A program made the translations under genes and the position numbers. 64,000 bases of DNA, taken from an uncultured Megasphaera sp. (lineage in GTDB: Bacteria; Bacillota; Negativicutes; Veillonellales; Megasphaeraceae). The stretch spans positions 1 to 64,000 of the forward strand of contig UQHB01000011.1 of assembly GCA_900540735.1 (NCBI GenBank), given 5' to 3'. The notes under the pieces are model-generated. The model did no database searches and was not told the DNA's origin. It was given only the letters and a program-made list of their open reading frames with translations. Of the stretch, positions 1 to 7,647 are shown in pieces (the first letter of the stretch is position 1; each line of letters opens with the position of its first letter).

Positions 1-18
1 TCATAGCTATATTTCATG

Positions 19-57
19 AAAATACCCCCTTCACTGGGTTGTCCAGTAAAGGGGGTA
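19..57 (-). terminator. Intrinsic terminator of the EamA gene
   Basis: Arms at 23-37 and 43-57 pair over 15 positions with one mismatch around a GTTGT loop. Read on the minus strand the stem is followed by TTTT (19-22). It lies just downstream of the minus-strand EamA gene. Confidence 0.75.
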
Positions 58-81
58 CGCATCATTTGTTGCCTCTATAGA

Positions 82-981
82 TTATGTTTCTTCTTTTCCT
101 AAAGATAGAACGATGCGGCTCGGCACTTGGGCCGCAAAAATACCAATCGTCATGAGCACACAGCCCAGGACTTCACGGAGGCTCATTGTTTCGCCTAAGA
201 GCACCATCCCAGCGAGAACGCTAAAAATCATTTCAAAGCTGCAAAGGAGCGATGCTTCTGTAGGCGGTACGTATTTCTGGCCAATAATTTGCAGTGTGTA
301 CGCAATGCCGCTAGAGAAAATGCCGCAATAGAGAATAGGAATAGCTGCGGCAATGATGCCCATGACGGTCAGCGATTCGCCGAAGGGTACCATGGCGATG
401 AAATTGTAGATACCACAGGCGAAGAACTGGCCTGCAGCTAATTCGACACCAGAGAAGTACGGCACGAAGCGGCTAATGCAGAGAATGTGGAGCGACCAGA
501 AGACGACACCGACGAGTTCGAGCATGTCGCCCACATTAATGGGCTGGTCTACGCCGTGAAAGGCCAGGAGATAGACACCAATCGTAGCGACGATGCAGCC
601 GCCGACGTGAGAAAGACGTAGGGGCGTTTTTAAAAAGATGCCGAGAATGGGGACGACGACGATGTATAGGGATGTAATAAAGCCGGCTTTCCCGGCTGTC
701 GTATAGAGGAGCCCCCATTGCTGGAGAGCTGAGCCCATAAAGAGGAAAAAGCCTAAAATCGCACAGGCTATAGGCAAGGTGAGCCAAGACGGGTGCGGTG
801 CAAAGACTTCTATACTCGTCCGGCGCGTCCACCAGACGAGGGGGAGCACGGCCAGTGTGCCGACCCAAAAGCGCACGCCATTAAAGCCAAAAGGGCCAAT
901 AAAATCCATGCCTACCCGTTGGGCGACGAAGGCACAGCCCCAAAAGAAGGCCGTTAATAAGAGCAATAAACGATATTTCAC
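82..981 (-). CDS. EamA/DMT-family transporter
   Basis: A 299-residue integral membrane protein of the drug/metabolite transporter superfamily, with about ten hydrophobic segments forming two EamA repeats. The N-terminus (LLLLLTAFFWGCAFVAQR) is typical of the first EamA helix, and a second repeat starts near residue 150. The start is GTG at 981, preceded on the minus strand by AAGGAG seven bases upstream. Family members export small metabolites or amino acids; the substrate cannot be read from sequence. It is transcribed alone, divergently from pncB, and ends in its own terminator. Confidence 0.85.
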   Translation of the reverse strand: MKYRLLLLLTAFFWGCAFVAQRVGMDFIGPFGFNGVRFWVGTLAVLPLVWWTRRTSIEVFAPHPSWLTLPIACAILGFFLFMGSALQQWGLLYTTAGKAGFITSLYIVVVPILGIFLKTPLRLSHVGGCIVATIGVYLLAFHGVDQPINVGDMLELVGVVFWSLHILCISRFVPYFSGVELAAGQFFACGIYNFIAMVPFGESLTVMGIIAAAIPILYCGIFSSGIAYTLQIIGQKYVPPTEASLLCSFEMIFSVLAGMVLLGETMSLREVLGCVLMTIGIFAAQVPSRIVLSLGKEET

Positions 982-1149
982 GAGATAACTCCTTTCTAGA
1001 GAAATGTATTATGTATTATACCATGAAAACTAGGCCGTTACAAAATTTTTACAAAATGCATAGGTACGTCAATACCATGTAAATTGTTCATTTCCCATTA
1101 CCTTGCTTTTGCGTTATAATAGAGAAAATACATTGGAGGCGAATTTTTC

Positions 1150-2604
1150 ATGTTTACGAAAGCATTACTAACCGACTTGTATCAGCTGACGATGATGCAA
1201 GGGTTATTTTTTGAAGGCAAACACGAACAGCTTTGCGTGTTTGACCGGTATTATAGACATAATCCCTTTGAAGGGGGCTACACTGTCGTAGCAGGCCTAG
1301 AACATTTAATTGATTACGTACGCAACATTCATTTCAGTGACGATGATATTGCCTATTTAAAGAGCACTGGTATTTTCCGCGATGAATTTTTGGCTTATTT
1401 AAAGAATATTACCTTTACAGGCGATATTTACGCTATGCCTGAAGGAACGGTAGCCTTTCCGCAAGAAGTGCTCTTACGGGTCCATACGAAAAAGGTCGAA
1501 GCATTGCTTCTCGAAACGTGCATGTCCATGATTATGAACCACGAAAGCTTAATTGCTACGAAAGCACGCCGCGTCCGGACCGTCTCTGGGAATGATGCCT
1601 TAATGGAATTTGGCCTGCGCCGGGCTCAAGGGAAATCAGCTGGTGTTTACGGTGCCCGTTCGGCCATGATTGGCGGCTTTAATGGGACGAGTAATGTCCT
1701 CGCCGGGGCTCTCTTTGGGATTCCTGTTTTAGGGACTATGGCCCACAGCTGGATTATGAGTTTCCCAACAGAACTGGAAGCTTTCCGGGCCTATGCTGAA
1801 CAGTATCCCAATAATATGATTCTCTTGGCTGATACGTATAATACGCTGAAACAAGGCGTGCCCGATGCGATTACAGTCTTTTCCGAAATGAAAGCAGCCG
1901 GAACCTTGCCGAAGACCTACGGTATCCGCCTCGATAGCGGCGACTTGGCCTATCTTTCGAAAGAAGCGCACAAAATGTTTGCAGCTGCCGGCTTTGGCGA
2001 TGCTGTCATTGCAGCGTCTAATGACCTCGATGAAAACCTCATTGCCGAATTAAAACTCCAGGGCTGCTGTATTAACTCGTGGGGCGTTGGCACGAATCTC
2101 ATTACGGCGAAAGACAGCCCGTCCTTAGGCGGTGTCTTTAAGCTCGTCGGCCAGTACGAAGACGGTAAATTCATTCCGAAAATCAAGATGAGCGATAACG
2201 TCGAAAAGATTTCTAACCCAGGCCTGAAAAATGTTCTCCGTATTTACGATAAAGAAACGGGCAAGATGCGGGCTGATGTCATTATTCTCCATGAAGAACA
2301 GATTGACCCGAATAAAGATTTACATTTGGCAAGCGATAAAGCACCGTGGAAATCGCGTGTCATCCCGGCTGGTACCTTTATAGTACGGCGCATGTTGCAG
2401 CCTATCTTTAAAGACGGCAAACTAGTCTATAATAAACCGACCTTGCCGGAAATCATGGACTATGCGAACAAAGAAATGGAAACGCTCTGGCCGGAATACA
2501 CGCGCCTGGTCAACCCGGAAGTCATGTGGGTACAGCGGAGCAAACAGCTCTCGGCGTTGCGCAATAAGATTTTACAGCAAGAATCACAGCAATTCTATAA
2601 ATAA
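1150..2604 (+). CDS. pncB: Nicotinate phosphoribosyltransferase
   Basis: A 484-residue cytoplasmic enzyme converting nicotinate and PRPP to nicotinate mononucleotide, the entry of the Preiss-Handler NAD salvage route. The N-terminal TDLYQLTMMQG motif, the central GTSNVLAG stretch and the RLDSGDLAYLSK segment are family hallmarks. Length matches the Gram-positive-type enzymes of about 480-490 residues. A GGAGG site lies ten bases before the ATG. It ends in a strong terminator, so it is probably monocistronic. No other NAD genes are adjacent. Confidence 0.95.
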   Translation: MFTKALLTDLYQLTMMQGLFFEGKHEQLCVFDRYYRHNPFEGGYTVVAGLEHLIDYVRNIHFSDDDIAYLKSTGIFRDEFLAYLKNITFTGDIYAMPEGTVAFPQEVLLRVHTKKVEALLLETCMSMIMNHESLIATKARRVRTVSGNDALMEFGLRRAQGKSAGVYGARSAMIGGFNGTSNVLAGALFGIPVLGTMAHSWIMSFPTELEAFRAYAEQYPNNMILLADTYNTLKQGVPDAITVFSEMKAAGTLPKTYGIRLDSGDLAYLSKEAHKMFAAAGFGDAVIAASNDLDENLIAELKLQGCCINSWGVGTNLITAKDSPSLGGVFKLVGQYEDGKFIPKIKMSDNVEKISNPGLKNVLRIYDKETGKMRADVIILHEEQIDPNKDLHLASDKAPWKSRVIPAGTFIVRRMLQPIFKDGKLVYNKPTLPEIMDYANKEMETLWPEYTRLVNPEVMWVQRSKQLSALRNKILQQESQQFYK

Positions 2605-2616
2605 TCGTACGATGAC

Positions 2617-2657
2617 ATGCTCACTGCCTATGGCTTCCATAAGGAGTGAGCATTTTT
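2617..2657 (+). terminator. Intrinsic terminator after pncB
   Basis: ATGCTCACT (2617-2625) pairs with AGTGAGCAT (2645-2653). An inner CCTATGG/CCATAAGG stem with one bulge extends it, and T-rich sequence follows. Confidence 0.85.
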
Positions 2658-2728
2658 ATTTTACGAAATCTTCGTGTATAATAAGGAAAACGTATATTGC
2701 CGAATTTGGCAAAGGGGGGGTAGGGACG

Positions 2729-3520
2729 ATGTTAGGTGCAATTATTGGAGATATTGTGGGCTCAGCCTATGAACACCAGTGGCAGCCAATCAAGACGAAA
2801 GACTTTCCGTGGTTTACAGAAGGCTGTCATTTTACGGACGATACGGTGACGACTGTAGCCGTAGCTGAGGCGTTGATGGTCGGGAAAGAACGAAAATGCG
2901 GCTACCTTACGCCGCTGCGGGAACGGATGCGCTATTGGTGCCGTCAGTATCCTGATGTGGGCTTTGGTGGCTATTTCCGCCAGTGGTTCTTAGCAGACGC
3001 AGCAGCACCATACGGCAGTTGGGGCAATGGCGCAGCGATGCGCGTGTCGCCTGCAGCGTGGGTCGGCAAAGACCTAGACGAAGTGCAAGAGTTGGCAGAA
3101 TTGACGGCCGTCATCAGTCACGACCACGACGAAGCCATTCGCGGTGCCATAGCCGTAGCGTCAGCTGTTTATTTAGCCCGGACGAAACATAGTACGGCTG
3201 ACATTCGCGCGTATATACAGCAATATTTTTATGCTTTAGAGCAGACGCTCGACGACATTCGTCCGACTTACTCCTTTACGAGTGATACGGCTCACAGCGT
3301 GCCTGAAGCTATCGAAGCCTTTTTAGAAAGTACGTCTTTTACAGATGCCATTGCCAACGCTGTCTCTTTAGGCGGCGACACAGATACGCAAGGAGCCATG
3401 GCCGGAGCTATGGCCGAAGCCTATTACGGCATTCCAGAGGAAATCAAAGCGAAAGCCATGACTTATTTGCCTCAAGGCATGCAAGACGTAGTACATCGCT
3501 TTTACGCACAATATCGATAA
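2729..3520 (+). CDS. ADP-ribosylglycohydrolase family protein
   Basis: A 263-residue protein of the DraG/ARH fold. The metal-binding signatures are visible: GAIIGDIVGSAYE at the N-terminus, FTDDTVTTVAVAEAL near residue 40, and SLGGDTDTQGAMAGAMAEAYYG towards the end (read as two adjoining motifs, GGDTDT being the core). These acidic residues bind two Mg ions in characterised homologues, which remove ADP-ribose from proteins or small molecules. The start at 2729 follows a G-rich Shine-Dalgarno (AAAGGGG); the frame stays open upstream into pncB and the terminator but without family similarity. No ADP-ribosyltransferase partner is seen nearby, so the substrate is unknown. Confidence 0.85.
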   Translation: MLGAIIGDIVGSAYEHQWQPIKTKDFPWFTEGCHFTDDTVTTVAVAEALMVGKERKCGYLTPLRERMRYWCRQYPDVGFGGYFRQWFLADAAAPYGSWGNGAAMRVSPAAWVGKDLDEVQELAELTAVISHDHDEAIRGAIAVASAVYLARTKHSTADIRAYIQQYFYALEQTLDDIRPTYSFTSDTAHSVPEAIEAFLESTSFTDAIANAVSLGGDTDTQGAMAGAMAEAYYGIPEEIKAKAMTYLPQGMQDVVHRFYAQYR

Positions 3521-3538
3521 CGAGAAAAGAGGGATAGT

Positions 3539-4381
3539 ATGGTTTCTCCAGAAACACAAGCAAAATATGAAAAACTCCGCGCTATTTTGCGCGATATGGG
3601 AAGCGTCGTCATCGGCTTTTCCGGCGGCGTAGATAGTACCTTTTTGACTTATACAGCACACGATGTCTTAGGCGATAAGGCATTAGCTGTGACGGCTGTG
3701 TCGCCGACACTCCAGTCCTTTGAAGAAGACGATGCTAAAGACATGGCTAAATCCATGGGCGTGCGCCATATGCTCGTCCATTCGACGGAATTCGACGCCC
3801 CCCAATTCGTGGCAAACCCGGCGAACCGCTGCTATTATTGCAAAAAAATCCGTTTTACAGCCCTTGTGGACTTAGCGAAGCAGGAAGGCCTCAAGTGGGT
3901 CGCTGACGGCGGTAATATGGAAGATTTAGGCGATTTTCGGCCTGGTATGAAGGCTATTGAAGAGTTGGCTGAATTTGTGCGCAGCCCTATGATTGAAGCA
4001 GGCCTTGGCAAAGCCGATATTCGGGCTTTGTCGAAAGAATTGGGCTTGCGGACGTGGAATAAACAGAGTGCTGCCTGCCTGGCCAGCCGTATTCCGTACG
4101 GAACGGCGTTATTGCCGAAGCGGCTTGCCAAGATTAACCAAGCGGAAGCCTTCATTACACCTTTTATTAAAGGGTCGCTCCGCGTGCGTTATCACGGTGA
4201 CATTGCCCGTATCGAAGTCGGTGTCGACGAAATCCCGACGATTCTCGCGCACAGACAGGACATCGTCAAAGCCCTCAAAGATTGCAGCTTTACGTATGTC
4301 ACCCTCGATTTGGGCGGCTACGAAATGGGCAGCCTCAACGAAGCATTAGACGAAAACGACATGAAAGATAAGGATGAATAA
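3539..4381 (+). CDS. larE: LarE-type ATP-dependent sulfur transferase (three-cysteine form)
   Basis: A 280-residue PP-loop protein. SGGVDS at residues 28-33 is the ATP pyrophosphatase loop, and the C-terminal YVTLDLGGYEMG is typical of LarE. In lactate racemase maturation LarE adds sulfur to the nickel-pincer precursor. Cysteines occur at C98, C101 (NRCYYCKK) and C180 (AACLASR). As I recall, the Lactobacillus enzyme has only the last of these and sacrifices it, while three-cysteine homologues carry a 4Fe-4S cluster; the sequence here fits the cluster type. larB, larC and larA are not in the window. It sits in a run with nth (six-base gap). Confidence 0.85.
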   Translation: MVSPETQAKYEKLRAILRDMGSVVIGFSGGVDSTFLTYTAHDVLGDKALAVTAVSPTLQSFEEDDAKDMAKSMGVRHMLVHSTEFDAPQFVANPANRCYYCKKIRFTALVDLAKQEGLKWVADGGNMEDLGDFRPGMKAIEELAEFVRSPMIEAGLGKADIRALSKELGLRTWNKQSAACLASRIPYGTALLPKRLAKINQAEAFITPFIKGSLRVRYHGDIARIEVGVDEIPTILAHRQDIVKALKDCSFTYVTLDLGGYEMGSLNEALDENDMKDKDE

Positions 4382-4387
4382 GAGCAC

Positions 4388-5029
4388 ATGGCGATTACGA
4401 AAAAAGTCAAACAAGAAATGTTACAACGATTCCAAGACCAATACGGTATTATGAAGTCGGCCCTCCATTACAATTCTCCTTTTGAACTGATGATTGCCGT
4501 CATCTTATCAGCCCAGTGTACAGATGAACGGGTCAATATCGTCACAAAAGGTCTCTTCCCGGCATACAGCAGCCCTGAAAAAATCTTGTCCCTTGGCCTT
4601 GACGGCTTAGAAAAAAAAATCCGTACGTGCGGCCTCTACCACAGTAAAGCCAAAAATATTTTAAAGAACTGTGAAATCCTTTGTGAACAGTATCACGGTG
4701 AAGTGCCTCAGACTTTCGACGAATTAGTCAAGCTCCCCGGCGTAGGCCGCAAGACAGCAAACGTCCTCGTGAGCATTCTCTTCGATACACCGGCTATTGC
4801 CGTCGATACGCACGTCTTCCGCGTATCTAACCGCCTCCAGCTGGCAACGGGCAAAACGCCGCTTGAAGTAGAAAAGGGCTTGCAAAAGGCTATCCCTAAA
4901 GAATGGTGGAGCCGGGCCCATCACTGGCTCATTTGGCATGGCCGCCGGATTTGCAAAGCCCGTAAGCCTTTATGCGATGATTGCTTCTTGGCAGACCTCT
5001 GTCCAAGTGTAGTAAAAGATAAAAAGTGA
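4388..5029 (+). CDS. nth: Endonuclease III
   Basis: A 213-residue DNA glycosylase/AP lyase that removes oxidised pyrimidines in base excision repair. The helix-hairpin-helix LPGVGRKTANV (about residues 116-126) contains the catalytic lysine, and AVDTHVFRV near 140 contains the catalytic aspartate. The C-terminal CX6CX2CX5C array from about residue 189 binds the 4Fe-4S cluster. Length is normal. It follows larE closely and is probably cotranscribed. Confidence 0.95.
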   Translation: MAITKKVKQEMLQRFQDQYGIMKSALHYNSPFELMIAVILSAQCTDERVNIVTKGLFPAYSSPEKILSLGLDGLEKKIRTCGLYHSKAKNILKNCEILCEQYHGEVPQTFDELVKLPGVGRKTANVLVSILFDTPAIAVDTHVFRVSNRLQLATGKTPLEVEKGLQKAIPKEWWSRAHHWLIWHGRRICKARKPLCDDCFLADLCPSVVKDKK

Positions 5030-5039
5030 CCACTATAGA

Positions 5040-5068
5040 TTGACAAATACTGACAAAATCGGTAATAT
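5040..5068 (+). promoter_or_regulatory. Sigma-A type promoter for the 5129 gene
   Basis: TTGACA (5040-5045) is followed after 17 bases by TAATAT (5063-5068). Just downstream GCAATACTT and GCAATACCT form a direct repeat (5075-5092). Confidence 0.6.
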
Positions 5069-5128
5069 TAATATTGCAATACTTGCAATACCTGTGCACA
5101 TACAGGAGTAATAGGAGGATCATTCTAT

Positions 5129-5524
5129 ATGGATTTGAGATATGTAAAGGGCACGTATCTGGACGAAATCATGTTGGACGGAAAACCTGTATTATTTACC
5201 TTGGAAGGTCTTGAAGCCGGCAAAGAAGATGAAGCACGCCGCTATAGCCAGCAAATTTGGGACTGGGTCTTAGCCCACCATTCCCGCGTTATGGCCCACG
5301 CTCCTCTTATTGCAAATTTTAAAAATAAAAAATGGCGCTCTGAAGGCGAAGCTGAAGTATCTGCCGAAGAAATTCGGGGCTACTTAAAACGCATCAACTC
5401 CGTTTATGTAACATATAACGGCGGATTTGATATTTTCTTTGATACGAACGATGTCTTCCAAGAACGGTCTATTGTCGTCCGCATGGGAAGAAATTTCGTT
5501 TTTGAAGGGTTTAAACTCTTGTAA
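5129..5524 (+). CDS. Uncharacterised 131-residue protein (possibly DUF2262-like)
   Basis: A soluble protein with no signal peptide or membrane segment. It has a strong AGGAGG site before the ATG and its own promoter. The second half, from about SAEEIRGYLKRINSVYV through a glycine-aspartate turn to ERSIVVRMG, resembles my memory of DUF2262 domains, but this assignment is weak. The gene ends 63 bases before the SCIFF peptide gene, whose promoter starts right after its stop codon, so any link with SCIFF is positional only. Confidence 0.6.
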   Translation: MDLRYVKGTYLDEIMLDGKPVLFTLEGLEAGKEDEARRYSQQIWDWVLAHHSRVMAHAPLIANFKNKKWRSEGEAEVSAEEIRGYLKRINSVYVTYNGGFDIFFDTNDVFQERSIVVRMGRNFVFEGFKLL

Positions 5525-5528
5525 TCTG

Positions 5529-5557
5529 TTGTCGAATGTCACGGGATGTGGTACAAT
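5529..5557 (+). promoter_or_regulatory. Promoter of scfA
   Basis: TTGTCG (5529-5534) and TACAAT (5552-5557) are separated by 17 bases. This would give a leader of about 23 bases carrying a GAGGTGA ribosome-binding site (5575-5581) before the scfA ATG at 5587. Confidence 0.6.
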
Positions 5558-5586
5558 ATACCCATCTTGACAGTGAGGTGAGACAT

Positions 5587-5727
5587 ATGGCAAAACACAT
5601 TATTACAATTAATAACGAATCCATCCAGAAGACTGTACAGCACGCTGGCTGCAGCGAATGCCAGACATCCTGTCAGTCTGCTTGCAAGACTTCTTGCACT
5701 GTAGGCAATCAGGTCTGCACGAAATAA
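5587..5727 (+). CDS. scfA: SCIFF peptide (six cysteines in forty-five) RiPP precursor
   Basis: A 46-residue ribosomal peptide with six cysteines at positions 22, 25, 29, 33, 37 and 44 and the very conserved tail CKTSCTVGNQVC. SCIFF precursors receive a thioether crosslink from a radical SAM maturase; their biological role is unknown. The preferred start is the ATG at 5587 behind GAGGTGA. The frame is open further upstream to 5536, but that would overlap the promoter. The maturase follows after an intervening terminator-like hairpin. Confidence 0.92.
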   Translation: MAKHIITINNESIQKTVQHAGCSECQTSCQSACKTSCTVGNQVCTK

Positions 5728-5744
5728 GTTTGTTTTGAGGGGAC

Positions 5745-5777
5745 ACCCTTTACCTTTTGGTAAAGGGTATTCTTTTT
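5745..5777 (+). terminator. Attenuating terminator between scfA and scfB
   Basis: A perfect 10-bp stem, ACCCTTTACC (5745-5754) with GGTAAAGGGT (5759-5768), has a TTTT loop and is followed by ATTCTTTTT. It sits in the scfA-scfB gap, only 15 bases before the scfB start. Partial read-through would make far more peptide mRNA than maturase mRNA. Confidence 0.8.
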
Positions 5778-5791
5778 GTATGGAGGAAACG

Positions 5792-7216
5792 ATGGCAGAA
5801 AAAATCAAACCGATGATTCATAAATATTGCTTGAACGGCACGTACATGCTGCTCGATGTCAATAGCGGCATTATTAACGTCATTGACAAAATGACCTACG
5901 ATGTCCTCGACGTCTATGACGGCACGAACAAAGAAGCCGTGTACCGCGCCCTCGGCAATACCTATGACCACCAGGAATTGACAGAAACACTTGAAGAATT
6001 AGACGAATTAATCCAGAAGGAATGCTTATTTGCACCGATGTGCGAATCCTTCAAAGTCGTTGCAGAAGAAGAACCAGTCATTAAATCACTTTGTCTCAAC
6101 ATTGCCCATGATTGCAACTTACGTTGTAAATACTGTTTTGCGTCCCAAGGGGACTATGATACACATAAACGGGAGCTTATGAGTTTCGATGTGGCTAAAC
6201 ACGCTGTAGACTTGCTCATTAAAAGTACAGAAGGGAAACGGCAGCACTGCGAAATCGACTTCTTTGGCGGCGAACCGCTCATGAACTGGGGCGTTGTCAA
6301 ACAGACGATTGAATACATTCATGAACAAGAAAAGATTCATGACCGGGTCTTTAAATTGTCGCTCACGACGAACGGCATGCTGCTCACACCGGATAAGGTA
6401 AAATATCTGAATGAAAATCACATTAGCCTCATCTTGAGCCTTGATGGCCGGAAAGAAATGCATGACCGCATGCGTCCGACCGCTGGCGGCAAAGGCTCTT
6501 ATGATATTTGCATGGCGAATCAGCTCTATGCAGCAAAACACCGCAATGGCGAAGAATACTACGTCCGCGGTACGTACACGACGTATAATTTAGACTTTGC
6601 AAAAGACGTCAAAGACATGGCTGACCTCGGCTTCGATGGCCTCTCTATGGAACCGGTCGTTGGCGATGACTTAGATTACGCTATTACGGAAAAAGATTTG
6701 CCCCGTATTTACAAAGAATACGAAAACTTGGCAGACCTCTACTTGAAGCGGTACGAAGAAGGGCATCCCTTCATTTACTACCACTTCATTATGGACCTTT
6801 ATCGCGGCCCGTGTATTGCTAAACGGCTCCGCGGCTGCGGTGCTGGCCATGAATACATGTGCGTCGTACCGAACGGCGACATCTATCCGTGCCATCAGTT
6901 CGTCGGCCAAGACGAATACGTCCTCGGCAACGTCTATGAAGGCATTAAAAAACAGACCTTACCGGCTCTCTTCCGGGATATGCATGTCCTCAACAAACCG
7001 GAATGCTGCAAGTGCTGGGCGAAATTCTTCTGCAGCGGCGGCTGTCACGCTAACAACATCAAGTACGGCGGCAACATTCAGACACCGTACGAATTGAGCT
7101 GCAAAATCCAGAAGAAACGTATTGAATGTGCTATGTACATTCAGGCAACGCTGGCTATGCGCAACCATACGGCTGCAAGCCAGCAAGAAGATACGATGGA
7201 ACCGAAAGCCCAATGA
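5792..7216 (+). CDS. scfB: SCIFF radical SAM maturase (SPASM domain)
   Basis: A 474-residue enzyme installing the thioether in the SCIFF peptide. The N-terminal ~90 residues resemble a peptide-recognition domain. CNLRCKYCF (about residues 109-117) is the CX3CX2C site for the SAM-binding 4Fe-4S cluster. The C-terminal SPASM region carries further cysteines (CGAGHEYMCVVPNGDIYPC, then CCKCWAKFFCSGGC) for two auxiliary clusters. The start at 5792 has GGAGG five bases upstream; the open frame before it runs through the terminator hairpin and is not coding. It overlaps the next small gene by four bases. Confidence 0.93.
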   Translation: MAEKIKPMIHKYCLNGTYMLLDVNSGIINVIDKMTYDVLDVYDGTNKEAVYRALGNTYDHQELTETLEELDELIQKECLFAPMCESFKVVAEEEPVIKSLCLNIAHDCNLRCKYCFASQGDYDTHKRELMSFDVAKHAVDLLIKSTEGKRQHCEIDFFGGEPLMNWGVVKQTIEYIHEQEKIHDRVFKLSLTTNGMLLTPDKVKYLNENHISLILSLDGRKEMHDRMRPTAGGKGSYDICMANQLYAAKHRNGEEYYVRGTYTTYNLDFAKDVKDMADLGFDGLSMEPVVGDDLDYAITEKDLPRIYKEYENLADLYLKRYEEGHPFIYYHFIMDLYRGPCIAKRLRGCGAGHEYMCVVPNGDIYPCHQFVGQDEYVLGNVYEGIKKQTLPALFRDMHVLNKPECCKCWAKFFCSGGCHANNIKYGGNIQTPYELSCKIQKKRIECAMYIQATLAMRNHTAASQQEDTMEPKAQ

Positions 7217-7395
7217 TGACGAAATTAAAAGTCTTTCTGTGGTTCGTCGTCGTCTGCTATTTGCTCTACGTGTTGGTCATGAACGGCCCGTCTACACAGA
7301 CCCTGGCTCTCTTAGGCATGGCCCTTTTCGTAGGCATCATGCAAGTGTGGCTCCATAGCAAGGCGCGGCAGAAATTGAAAGATAAATACAAATAA
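7213..7395 (+). CDS. Small two-helix membrane protein coupled to scfB
   Basis: Sixty residues beginning MMTKLKVFLWF. There are two hydrophobic segments (about 6-23 and 29-47) separated by a short polar turn, and a basic tail (KARQKLKDKYK). The start ATG overlaps the scfB stop as ATGA, so translational coupling is likely. No family recognised. Candidate roles are a membrane anchor or export partner for the SCIFF product, but that is inference from position. Confidence 0.65.
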   Translation: MMTKLKVFLWFVVVCYLLYVLVMNGPSTQTLALLGMALFVGIMQVWLHSKARQKLKDKYK

Positions 7396-7419
7396 ATACA
7401 AATACATGTAAAAATAGTG

Positions 7420-7477
7420 AAAGGGGATAGGAAATAAGGTAAAAAGTAGGTAAATCCATTATTTCCTATTCTCTTTT
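7420..7477 (+). terminator. Terminator of the SCIFF locus
   Basis: AAAGGGGATAGGAAATAAGG (7420-7439) pairs with CCATTATTTCCTATTCTC (7456-7473) apart from small interruptions. CTTTTT follows. Confidence 0.75.
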
Positions 7478-7542
7478 TGCATACATGACCTGCGTATATA
7501 GGAACTATGTGAAAATGAAAAGATAAAAAGACATACGTACCG

Positions 7543-7605
7543 TTGACTTTATGTGAAAGTTGGAGTACTCTAAGTATATCCAAATGGTATACTTTACTAA
7601 GTATA
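7543..7605 (+). promoter_or_regulatory. suf operon promoter region with repeated AAGTATA element
   Basis: A possible promoter is TTGACT (7543-7548), 17 bases, TACTCT (7566-7571); the -10 is poor. Immediately after it, AAGTATA occurs at 7572-7578, inverted at 7588-7594, and direct again at 7599-7605. The first pair can form a hairpin closed by CC-AAAT-GG. This is a plausible operator for an iron-sulfur or iron-sensing repressor. Confidence 0.4.
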
Positions 7606-7647
7606 AAAGTTTTTTAATACATACAATATGTAGGAGTGGATAAAACT

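Noticed and set aside
2462..2728. An 89-codon N-terminal extension of the ADP-ribosylglycohydrolase
   Set aside because: It would span the end of pncB and a strong terminator; the family start and ribosome site are at 2729.
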